Source: JANMZR01 sp031383555
GTDB taxonomy: Bacteria; Bacteroidota; Bacteroidia; Cytophagales; Spirosomataceae
DNA length: 6,763 bases
Direction of reading: 5' to 3'
Assembly (NCBI GenBank): GCA_031383555.1
Contig: JANMZR010000202.1
Location: 1-6,763, forward strand
This document shows, in pieces, positions 1 through 6,745 of this stretch. Each line of letters starts with the position of its first letter. Within the stretch, counting starts at the first letter, position 1. The notes beneath the pieces were generated by a model. It searched no databases, was not told the origin of the DNA, and was given only the letters and a program-made list of their open reading frames with translations. The position numbers and the translations under genes are program-made.

Positions 1-75
1 GAAAAAATAAAATAATAAAACTGTATAATTATTTATAAAAATTATCTAAATTAATAACTGCTATTTATACATGAT

Positions 76-558
76 TTATTCTTTGATATTGTGATTCATA
101 TTTTTAAACTCACAGTTTATTTTGGAACAATTCCCATAAAAAATAAGAGAATGATGCAGAACTTTAAACTGTAAAGTATCACCAACCATATCTTGTATTC
201 CTTGTATACGTGGGTCACAAAACTCAGTAACATGGTGGCAGTCAGTACAAATTAGGTGATCATGTTGCCTACGCCCATAACTCTTTTCGTATTGCGCCAT
301 GTTTCGGCCAAACTGATGTTTTGTCACCAAATCGCAGTCAACCAGTACATCAAGGGTATTATAAACCGTAGCTCTAGATATCTGAAAACGTTTATTTTTC
401 ATTGAAATGTACAATTCTTCAACATCGAAATGGTCGTCTCTAAGGTAAATTTCCTCAAGAATTGTAAAGCGTTCAGGTGTTTTGCGCAAGCCTTTATTTT
501 CGAGGTAGGCGGTAAATATTTTTATAACTGAACTTATTGTAGAGTTTGTCTCCACCAT
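76..558 (-). CDS. Fur-family metal-responsive transcriptional regulator
   Basis: This is a cytoplasmic metal-sensing repressor of the Fur/PerR/Zur family; its 160 residues are near the usual family length. Seen: an N-terminal winged-helix DNA-binding region with the recognition segment ISRATVYNTLDVL at residues 60-72, then a dimerisation/metal domain. That domain contains the hallmark HDHLIC (99-104), a structural-zinc pair C104/C107, and a second pair C144/C149 spaced C-x4-C. H43, E91, H99 and H101 are candidate regulatory-metal ligands. Glu rather than Asp at position 91 (AQYE) favours a Fur-type iron sensor over a PerR-type peroxide sensor, but this is inference. The ATG at 558 starts directly on the family's N-terminal extension. 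The gene is divergent from a probable di-iron hydroxylase gene and may co-regulate it through the shared 163-bp spacer. A Zur or PerR role is not excluded. Confidence 0.93.
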   Translation of the reverse strand: MVETNSTISSVIKIFTAYLENKGLRKTPERFTILEEIYLRDDHFDVEELYISMKNKRFQISRATVYNTLDVLVDCDLVTKHQFGRNMAQYEKSYGRRQHDHLICTDCHHVTEFCDPRIQGIQDMVGDTLQFKVLHHSLIFYGNCSKINCEFKNMNHNIKE

Positions 559-583
559 GGCTTATTTAGACTTAGTATAATTA

Positions 584-591
584 CAAATATA
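584..591 (-). promoter_or_regulatory. Putative Bacteroidota -7 promoter element for the Fur-family gene
   Basis: On the minus strand this reads TATATTTG, an exact match to the Bacteroidota -7 consensus TAnnTTTG. It lies about 26 bp upstream of the ATG at 558, leaving a short leader. No convincing -33 TTTG is seen about 20 bp further upstream, so the call rests on the -7 element and its position. Confidence 0.45.
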
Positions 592-609
592 CGATAAAAT
601 AATGATTAG

Positions 610-632
610 GTGAATTCTGAAATGCGATTCAC
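610..632. repeat. Imperfect inverted repeat in the divergent spacer, possible operator
   Basis: GTGAAT (610-615) and ATTCAC (627-632) form 6-bp inverted arms separated by 11 bp, with centres about 17 bp (one and a half to two helical turns) apart. The repeat lies between the two divergent promoter candidates, where a protein could act on both genes. It does not match the classical Fur box. In such AT-rich DNA 6-bp arms can occur by chance, so this is a weak call. Confidence 0.25.
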
Positions 633-663
633 AACAATTGACAACCAATATATGTTACTATTA

Positions 664-695
664 TTTACACCCTAATTACTATTTTATTAACTTTG
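664..695 (+). promoter_or_regulatory. Putative Bacteroidota promoter for the hydroxylase gene
   Basis: TAACTTTG at 688-695 matches the Bacteroidota -7 consensus TAnnTTTG exactly. It lies 26 bp ahead of the ATG at 722. TTTA at 664-667, 20 bp upstream of it, is a one-mismatch version of the -33 TTTG box at the expected spacing. A leader of about 20 bases would result, and no Shine-Dalgarno sequence is evident, as is usual in this phylum. Confidence 0.5.
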
Positions 696-721
696 CAAAA
701 TATTATTAAAAATAACCATAT

Positions 722-1996
722 ATGGAAACATACGCTAAAATATTAATGATTGCCTCTCCTATTTTTTTTCTATTTGTAATGGCCGAAAAACTATATGGGT
801 GGTACTTTAAAAAGCATGAATTTAAGCAAATGGATATGATTTCAAGCTTAAGTTCGGGTTTTACGAATGCCCTAAAAGATAGTTTAGGTTTGGGTATTTC
901 GTTAATAACTTATATGTGGCTAGAGCAAAAAGTAGCATTAGTAAATATTCCTTTCACTTGGTTAAATGTTGTTATTGCTTTTATTGCATTAGATTTTGCT
1001 GGTTATTGGGGTCATAGATTAAACCATTACAACAACTTTTTTTGGAACCAGCATATCATCCATCATAGCTCTGAAGAGTTTAATTTGGCCTGTGCCTTAC
1101 GCCAGAGTATCTCAAATTTCGTCAATTTTTTTACCATATTTTTATTGCCAGCAGCTTTATTGGGTGTCGACTTCAAAATAATAGCCATTATTGCTCCAAT
1201 CCATTTATTTGCACAATTTTGGTACCACACCATATATATTGGGAAAATGGGTTTTCTTGAAAAAATCATAGTTACTCCCTCACATCATCGGGTGCATCAT
1301 GCCATTAATCCGATTTATATCGACAAAAACCATGGTCAAATATTTATAATTTGGGATAAACTTTTTGGTTCTTTTCAAGAAGAGTTAGATGAAGAACCGC
1401 CAATATTTGGCATTACTGTACCAGTGAGAACTTGGAATCCAATTAAAATAAATTTTCAGCATATTTGGCTGTTAATTAAAGATAGTTTTAGAACAAAAAA
1501 CTGGTCTGATAAATTGAAAGTTTGGTATGGGAAAACAGGCTGGCGACCTGATGATATGAATAATAGTCACCCAATTGTGAAAATAAATAATCCATTCAAA
1601 TATGAAAAATATGCGCCAAAAGCTTCAAGTCGATTGATTACATGGTCTTGGATTCAGTTTTTTATAACTTTTTCGTTCTTGATGCATTTATATTCAAGAA
1701 TAGGCCATAGTCCAAATGGATCATTAATCATTTATGGTATTTTCATTGTGTTGAGTATTTATAGCTTTACTGAATTAATGGACAAAAACAAAAATGCAAT
1801 CTGGATGGAAGTTTTTAAAAATGGATTTGGAGTATTTGTCTATTTTAAACTCGGAAATTGGTTCAATTTATCAAGTAGCTATACCAGTTTAATCTTTATT
1901 TATTTTGCAGGTTCAATAATAGTGGTTAGTTACTTTTGTTTCAAAGAATTCAAGAATGAATTATCCATTTCGGATTCTCTTATTGGCACATCATAA
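722..1996 (+). CDS. Membrane-bound fatty acid hydroxylase/sterol desaturase family protein, alkylglycerol monooxygenase-like
   Basis: This is an integral-membrane, probable non-haem di-iron oxygenase of the fatty acid hydroxylase superfamily (424 residues). The eight-histidine pattern is visible: HRLNH (98-102), HIIHH (111-115) and HRVHH (189-193), with further histidines at 161 and 169. Hydrophobic segments lie near residues 5-20, 55-70, 80-96, 133-147 and 152-168. The stretch after the last histidine box, NPIYIDKNHGQIFIIWDKLFGSF (in residues 196-218), resembles the IDKNYG..LIIWD..FGTF region of alkylglycerol monooxygenase (TMEM195/AGMO), the closest named relative I can suggest. A C-terminal part (about 300-410) adds three or four more membrane segments. 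The substrate (fatty acyl, ether lipid, sterol or carotenoid-like) cannot be fixed. The start is the first ATG, 26 bp after a good -7 element. It is divergent from a Fur-family regulator, which would suit an iron enzyme, and convergent with the receptor pseudogene. Confidence 0.88.
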   Translation: METYAKILMIASPIFFLFVMAEKLYGWYFKKHEFKQMDMISSLSSGFTNALKDSLGLGISLITYMWLEQKVALVNIPFTWLNVVIAFIALDFAGYWGHRLNHYNNFFWNQHIIHHSSEEFNLACALRQSISNFVNFFTIFLLPAALLGVDFKIIAIIAPIHLFAQFWYHTIYIGKMGFLEKIIVTPSHHRVHHAINPIYIDKNHGQIFIIWDKLFGSFQEELDEEPPIFGITVPVRTWNPIKINFQHIWLLIKDSFRTKNWSDKLKVWYGKTGWRPDDMNNSHPIVKINNPFKYEKYAPKASSRLITWSWIQFFITFSFLMHLYSRIGHSPNGSLIIYGIFIVLSIYSFTELMDKNKNAIWMEVFKNGFGVFVYFKLGNWFNLSSSYTSLIFIYFAGSIIVVSYFCFKEFKNELSISDSLIGTS

Positions 1997-2021
1997 AAAA
2001 TGTAAGCTATAATTTAAAACC

Positions 2022-3276
2022 CTATTTGGATCTTTCAAAAGAATTTACTGAACTCTTCGCCATAGAAGGTCTATTTTTTACTTTTGAAGTTATATAAGTC
2101 GTTTTACAATCTACACTCAACTTTTGGGCTAATTGGGTAGATCCTCTCAAATTGAAAGCCTGTTTTGAGAGCGTATAATTCTTTACTATTCCTTTTGTAT
2201 TTTCATCTATAATCGACAATCGGAATGAGTTCAGGTCTGATTTACCATCAAAAGTAATTGTATTAACAAAAGTCGATCCTGTTTCATAAAATGCTTTATA
2301 TGCATTGCCCTGAGGAGAATAAGTGTCTTTTTTGCCTAACCTATTAGTATGTATTGATCTCCACCCAATTTAGGGCCCTAGCTCGACGAAAAATGATAGT
2401 TCCAAAAAGGCCTTCCTGTTGCCTCAACCGGAGAAAATTCTTCAAAAGCACCCATACCATATTCGTTTTGCAAATTTGGTGTTAGAAATTTTTGTGATAT
2501 TCCGTAATTGGAATTTAATGAAATACCATGACATATTTTTGGGGAGCCTGACTATGTAGTTATTAATATGACCTCATGTGTTCCTAGAGAACCATGTGCA
2601 GCGGCAGCACCCGCACCTTTTAATACGCTTATTGAGTCTATATCATTTGGGTTAATATCAGAAAGTGCATCGCCACGATCTACTCCATCTACCTGACCAG
2701 TTTCTCCTCCATTACCTGTTATCGGTATGCCGTCAACCACAACCAAAGGCCTATTTGGGCCTGTGATAGTAGTAACACCTCGTAATAATATTTTACTAGA
2801 GGTATCAACACCTGTATTTCCTTGGCTTATTTGTAAGCCTGTAACTTTGCCAACAAGGGAGTTCATTACATTACTTTGGCGGGCTACATTTACCTCATCT
2901 GAATGCACCTGAGTTATTGAATACCCCAATGAACCTTTATCTCTTATTATATTGAGTGCAATAACCACTACTTCATTCATTTGAAAAGCGTCAGTTTCTA
3001 ATGAAACCGTAAAGCTAGTTTAGTTGCCTACAACTAATTCACGTCTTTTTACCCAATTGACAAAAACACCAAAACAGCTTCATCCTTAAGTACTTGGAGT
3101 TTAAATTCTCCATTGCAATTTGAAATTGTTCCAATGGTTGTTCCTTTTATTTGAACCGTGGTACCTGGAATTGGCACATATGTGTCTTTTTCTAGTATCT
3201 GACCAGATATTGACTTTTGTGAATAGGTTGCTATTGAAATACTTATCGCAACCAATAGTAAAAATAGTTTTTTCAT
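2022..3276 (-). pseudogene. Degenerate, 3'-truncated SusC/RagA-family TonB-linked outer-membrane receptor
   Basis: About 418 codons of a receptor normally near 1000 residues can be read by joining three frames. The ATG at 3276 opens a signal peptide (MKKLFLLLVAISISIATYSQ) and a carboxypeptidase-regulatory-like domain (VPIPGTTVQIKGTTIGT). A lost base in the SIG-Y-K codon run at about 3050 shifts the frame. TAA at 3020-3022 sits in VGN-Q-TSF where CAA is expected. The plug domain follows, with GKVTGLQI, ILLRGVTTI, RPLVVVDGIPI, SISVLKGAGAAA and VILITT. TAG at 2552-2554 replaces a probable Lys (ITT-K-SGS), and TAG at 2378-2380 a probable Trp (SS-W-GPKL). Another lost base near 2358-2360 shifts to the frame giving SIHTNRLGKKDTYSPQG and VKNRPSM, which ends at 2022. 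Nearly all of the beta-barrel and any SusD partner are missing. It follows the beta-helix gene by 27 bp and was probably the operon's last gene. Confidence 0.92.
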
Positions 3277-3303
3277 ATATGTTGATTTAGGGTAAAAAAT
3301 TAA

Positions 3304-4803
3304 TTATTGTTTTAATGTTAAAATATATTCTGCTACTGCTAATTTGGCTTCTTCTGATAAATAATTTTGAGGAGGCATTTCGGGGTAATCATCCCTTAGG
3401 TTTAATGGTTTGTTCATATATTTCACCATATCCTTTGGCCTTCCCTTATAAATCATTTGAATTATTTCAGTAGGTACACCAATTAATCGAGTACCATAAG
3501 CATGGCATCCGCTGCAAACTCCATAATACGTCATTGAGCCAAGTTCCTCTTTTGATACTGATTTTGATTCAACTGGCTTATCTAGCGTATAAGTTTTGGT
3601 GCTTTTGGTATCGAGAATTATCGCTTTTCCAAACTTTTCCAATCCTATCGTTTTATATTTATTTTTATCTTTTATGGTACTTCCTTTGCCCCCACCTACC
3701 GAAACAATATCTATTCCTTTTGTCATTTTTGCAAAAGCAGCAAGCATTTTAAGTTCGCCAGAAGGCGCAGCACCATTGTCAAACATTGTATTGTCAAGTA
3801 TCACAACTCTATCAGGATTTGGCTCAGAATTCGGGTCAGTTGAGGTACTAGCCCCAGTTGCCAAATCAACTATTGTAATGCCAGCACTATTATTTCTAGT
3901 AATAATATTATTTTCTAAAATCACATCATCTGCAGCCATTATCAATACTCCTGTTCCAGCGGGAATTCCTGAAACGATTGAACCAGGGGCACCAAAATTT
4001 ACATGGTTGTTGTTCACAACAAAATTGTTTCTGATAATCACATCAAAAGTTGTTTTTATTGGCAAGCCAGGTGTTACAAATGTCAATATACCCCCAGTAT
4101 TGTCATGGCAATAGTTATTTTCAACAATACAATGTCTTGAATTTTCTATTTCAATGCCTGCCACATTATCAAATACTTGGTTGTGACGCACATCCACATT
4201 GTCGCACATACCTACATAAATGGCTGCATCTTTAATACCAGATAATATATTGTGTTCTATTAATCCATTTTTTCCAAATTGGGGAAAAATTCCATAAACA
4301 CCTGCATCAATAATCCAATTGTTACTCAATTTGAAATTGTTACCAGCCTGGCCCATAATACCATTTCCTTTATAAGCTATTATTTTAAAGTTTTCGATTG
4401 TAATACCATTTCCAGAATATAAAAATGCGTCGTTTAACTTTTTATTGCCATTTAATATTGGCCATTCTCCTTTTTCAATTACTCCAATTAAAGTAATATT
4501 ATCTTTATCAATATACACGGTTTCGGAATATTGGCCTGGGTATACTATTATCAAGTCTCCAGATTTGGCTTTTTTTACTGCATTTTGAATACTGCCGCCA
4601 TTTTTAACTATTATTGTATCACTTTTCAAAAAGGTAATATGATTTATTGAAATAAGTTTCTCAGCAACCTTTAATACTTTTTCTTTATGAGTATTATTAG
4701 TTTCAATATCTGCTTTTACAAAAAATGACTTGCTTGCAAATGAAACTATTGCAAACAATGCCATAATTCCCGTGAGCTTTAAAATTTTTATTCCTTTTTC
4801 CAT
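3304..4803 (-). CDS. Secreted right-handed parallel beta-helix protein with C-terminal cytochrome c domain
   Basis: This 499-residue exported two-domain protein starts with a signal sequence (residues 1-31: basic MEKGIKILK, then a hydrophobic core). Residues about 62-345 are parallel beta-helix repeats of the NosD/pectate-lyase-like fold. They begin with IQNAVKKAKSGDLIIVYPGQY (72-92) and run through short turns rich in Asn-Asn and I-x-I strands (IIDAGVYGI, IEHNILSG, VRHNQVFDN, VENNYCHDN, IRNNFVVNN, LENNIITRN, ILDNTMFDN). The C-terminal domain (about 415-499) is a small monohaem cytochrome c: CSGCH at 430-434, with M476 in PEMPP as probable distal ligand. The arrangement fits an uncharacterised beta-helix family that I recall as TIGR03805, not confirmed here. 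The helix may bind a polymer or protein while the haem passes electrons, perhaps to or from the peroxidase encoded 42 bp upstream; this pairing is inferred. No catalytic polysaccharide-lyase residues can be assigned. The start is the ATG just before the signal peptide. Confidence 0.9.
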   Translation of the reverse strand: MEKGIKILKLTGIMALFAIVSFASKSFFVKADIETNNTHKEKVLKVAEKLISINHITFLKSDTIIVKNGGSIQNAVKKAKSGDLIIVYPGQYSETVYIDKDNITLIGVIEKGEWPILNGNKKLNDAFLYSGNGITIENFKIIAYKGNGIMGQAGNNFKLSNNWIIDAGVYGIFPQFGKNGLIEHNILSGIKDAAIYVGMCDNVDVRHNQVFDNVAGIEIENSRHCIVENNYCHDNTGGILTFVTPGLPIKTTFDVIIRNNFVVNNNHVNFGAPGSIVSGIPAGTGVLIMAADDVILENNIITRNNSAGITIVDLATGASTSTDPNSEPNPDRVVILDNTMFDNGAAPSGELKMLAAFAKMTKGIDIVSVGGGKGSTIKDKNKYKTIGLEKFGKAIILDTKSTKTYTLDKPVESKSVSKEELGSMTYYGVCSGCHAYGTRLIGVPTEIIQMIYKGRPKDMVKYMNKPLNLRDDYPEMPPQNYLSEEAKLAVAEYILTLKQ

Positions 4804-4845
4804 TGTAGTTTTTTTTTAAAATTAAGAGTTAAATTTTTGAATTTT

Positions 4846-6039
4846 TTATGAGTTAGTAATCTTTTTTAGGCCTGAGGGCAGTTCAATAGGTTCTTTTGGT
4901 ATAAAACTTTCATCTGTTAAGGTTTTCAAGAAATCTACTAATCGATCTAGTTCTGTACTTGATAACTTAGGCTCCCAAATATGCCAATGTAAAATTAAAT
5001 TTTCATTCTTAGGAACTGCATGGCCACGCCCATCGGTATAGAATTGCACAGTTTCTCTTAAGGTTCCAAATTTACCCGAATGCATATAGGGTGCGGTTTT
5101 TTCAATATTCCTTAAACTTGGCACCTTAAAACCACCCCTTAATGTTTTGTCCTTAAATGTAGTTTCGGCGCCTGGGTCAAGTGAAGCATTATTTGGTTCA
5201 GGCGTTCCAATTATAGCTATTTGTTGATTAGTAAATAATGGTGGCGTATGACATTCGGCACAACGTGCTACAAACGAACGAAATACATTTAAACCTTCTA
5301 TTTCTTTTTCGTTTAATGCTTCAGAATAACCGTGAGCATATTGGTCGTATCTGCTATTGAATGAAACCAATGAAGCTTCAAAAGCTGCTATTGATTTATA
5401 AACTTCAGTTAATTTTATGTTATCATTTTTTTCCCTATTTGGAAAAGCCTGTGAGAATAGAACCTGATAATTTTTAATTGAATTTAAACTTATAATCAAA
5501 TTTTCTGGCGTATTATTCATTTCTTCCTTAGCGAACAAAGGCCCCTGCATTTGATCTTCCAATGATTTTGCACGAGCATCCCAATACAAACGCTTCAAAT
5601 AAGCTACATTCCAAAGGGAAGGTGCTGATCGTTTTAAATTTGCATTATCTTGACCAATGCTTGTAGCAAGGCCGTCAGAAAAACCTTTTTGTGGATTATG
5701 ACAACTAACGCAGGCCATTTTACCATTTCCTGATAAAATAGGGTCAAAAAATAAATACTTTCCAAGGTCTATTTCTTGGGGAGAAAATCCATCCCGGGCC
5801 TCAGGCAAAGCAGTTTTTAATCCACCAACTCCTTTATTATTAGGTGAATTATACTGCCCATATAAGTTTTGGGCAATACATTCATTTTTTTCATTTAATC
5901 GAAAACCTGGAGGGCAATTGCTATTTAAAGTAGGAATATTTACAATAGAATCTCTCGTTTTTAATGAAAAAAACGAAATGCCAGCTATAGTCAGTAGCAG
6001 ACAGGTAAATCCATAATTAAATATTTGCGTTCTTTTCAA
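4846..6039 (-). CDS. Di-haem cytochrome c peroxidase (CCP/MauG superfamily)
   Basis: This 397-residue extracytoplasmic di-haem c-type protein probably reduces hydrogen peroxide with electrons from a small cytochrome. Seen: an N-terminal export segment (residues 1-26), LGKYLFFDPILSGNGKMACVSCH with the first haem site C110-C113-H114, the second haem site CAECH (260-264), and VPSLRNIEKTAPYMHSG (306-322). In the last, M319 occupies the usual distal-ligand position; MauG has Tyr here, so a classical peroxidase is favoured. The C-terminal LDRLVDFLKTLTD (364-376) is also typical. Unusual parts are a short Cys-bounded insert after the signal (C42-PPGF...C54) and a HWHIW cluster (351-355) near the end. 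The proposed start is TTG at 6037-6039; no ATG fits before the haem region, and ATT codons just upstream are alternatives. The gene sits 25 bp after the TetR gene and 42 bp before the beta-helix/cytochrome gene. Confidence 0.92.
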   Translation of the reverse strand: MKRTQIFNYGFTCLLLTIAGISFFSLKTRDSIVNIPTLNSNCPPGFRLNEKNECIAQNLYGQYNSPNNKGVGGLKTALPEARDGFSPQEIDLGKYLFFDPILSGNGKMACVSCHNPQKGFSDGLATSIGQDNANLKRSAPSLWNVAYLKRLYWDARAKSLEDQMQGPLFAKEEMNNTPENLIISLNSIKNYQVLFSQAFPNREKNDNIKLTEVYKSIAAFEASLVSFNSRYDQYAHGYSEALNEKEIEGLNVFRSFVARCAECHTPPLFTNQQIAIIGTPEPNNASLDPGAETTFKDKTLRGGFKVPSLRNIEKTAPYMHSGKFGTLRETVQFYTDGRGHAVPKNENLILHWHIWEPKLSSTELDRLVDFLKTLTDESFIPKEPIELPSGLKKITNS

Positions 6040-6064
6040 TTCGATAATAATAAAATGATTTTTT

Positions 6065-6676
6065 TTAAATGCATATTAATTCTAAAAAGGCCTTAAACAC
6101 TTTTTGATATTTTCCGGCCAATATACTCTTTACATTATTTTTTAATGTAGAATGGTGAATAGCAATGCCTTCAATCATCCCAACTATTTGATAACTAATG
6201 GTATCTACATCTAAATCTGGCTTTACTACCTTTTTAGTAATGGCTTCACTCAATAAATCTTTTGTAAAAATTCTATAAGAATCAGCTACAACTTTAAATT
6301 TTTCTCTAATACTTTCAAAATTTTCGCATTCTAACTGAAACTGATAAAAACATCTAATTGGATAATCAATTCCTTCCTCTAGATTCTCAATCATTGTATA
6401 TAAATCAATTGCAAAAAAATATAACTTTTCAATCTGTTTATCAAATGTTATTCCGTCGAAATTATTTTTTTCCAATGTCAAATTCTGAAAGTAGAATTTT
6501 TCTAAAGCTTCAAAAAATATTACTTCTTTACTTTCATAATGATGATAAATAGCTCCTTTCGATAATTGGCTACTATCCATAATATCTTTTATAGATACCG
6601 ATTTATAGCCTTTTTGAAGAAAAAGGATGAAGGCATGCTTTAAAATTAGCTCTTTATTGTTATTTGCTTTTTCCAC
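6065..6676 (-). CDS. TetR/AcrR-family transcriptional regulator
   Basis: This 203-residue one-component repressor is of standard TetR length. The N-terminal three-helix DNA-binding domain is clear: ILKHAFILFLQKGYKSVSI (11-29), then the helix-turn-helix IKDIMDSSQLSKGAIYHHY (29-47) and the closing SKEVIFFEAL. The remaining residues, about 60-200, are helical and form the ligand-binding/dimerisation domain; it is not diagnostic of a ligand. The start is GTG at 6674-6676: an in-frame TAA lies two codons upstream and the next Met (residue 33) is inside the DNA-binding helix. It is the first gene of the run peroxidase - beta-helix/cytochrome - receptor remnant, 25 bp ahead of the peroxidase. A perfect palindrome 32 bp upstream of its start suggests autoregulation of the whole unit. 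The inducer is unknown; a hydrophobic or toxic small molecule would be typical of the family. Confidence 0.93.
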   Translation of the reverse strand: MEKANNNKELILKHAFILFLQKGYKSVSIKDIMDSSQLSKGAIYHHYESKEVIFFEALEKFYFQNLTLEKNNFDGITFDKQIEKLYFFAIDLYTMIENLEEGIDYPIRCFYQFQLECENFESIREKFKVVADSYRIFTKDLLSEAITKKVVKPDLDVDTISYQIVGMIEGIAIHHSTLKNNVKSILAGKYQKVFKAFLELICI

Positions 6677-6708
6677 TTTTTATGCTAACTTTTAAAATGA
6701 ATTATTTT

Positions 6709-6726
6709 AAACCGACTGGTCGGTTT
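6709..6726. promoter_or_regulatory. Probable TetR-type operator palindrome
   Basis: AAACCGACTGGTCGGTTT is a perfect 8-bp inverted repeat around a 2-bp centre (TG). The form ACCGAC-NN-GTCGGT is typical of operators bound by TetR/AcrR proteins, and it is a GC-rich island in very AT-rich surroundings. It lies 32 bp upstream of the GTG start of the adjacent TetR gene and about 11 bp downstream of a -7 element, where a bound dimer would block transcription. Arms this long are unlikely by chance here. Confidence 0.8.
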
Positions 6727-6737
6727 GTAATAATATT

Positions 6738-6745
6738 CAAAATTA
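6738..6745 (-). promoter_or_regulatory. Putative Bacteroidota -7 element for the TetR-led operon
   Basis: On the minus strand this reads TAATTTTG, matching the Bacteroidota -7 consensus TAnnTTTG. The start point would fall around 6731, just before the operator palindrome, giving a leader of about 55 bases to the GTG. The matching -33 box would lie at or beyond the window edge and cannot be checked. Confidence 0.4.

Noticed and set aside
1..75. A transcription terminator downstream of the Fur-family gene
   Set aside because: The stretch is almost all A/T with only weak ATAATT/AATTAT complementarity. There is no stable GC stem, so nothing can be supported.
597..607. AATAATGATTA as a classical Fur box half
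   Set aside because: It resembles the GATAAT hexamer only loosely and is not repeated or inverted. Such strings are expected by chance in this AT-rich spacer.
2378..2554. Stop-codon readthrough or recoding at the two TAG codons of the receptor
   Set aside because: The same gene also has a TAA stop, two frameshifts and no barrel-coding end. No other gene in the window shows in-frame TAG, so ordinary decay explains it.
2727..2912. A small plus-strand open frame within the receptor remnant
   Set aside because: It is antisense to the plug domain, whose minus-strand translation gives recognisable motifs (RPLVVVDGIPI, VLKGAGAAA). No independent evidence of coding.
2552..2980. The plug-domain segment as a separate 142-residue gene
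   Set aside because: It starts at an internal Met within NEVVV and is flanked on both sides by in-frame receptor sequence. It is a fragment of the pseudogene, not a stand-alone protein.
3596..4114. A 172-codon open frame on the plus strand
   Set aside because: It lies fully antisense to the well-supported beta-helix gene, shows no domain or start context, and its hydrophobic composition follows from the Asn/Ile-rich repeats on the other strand.
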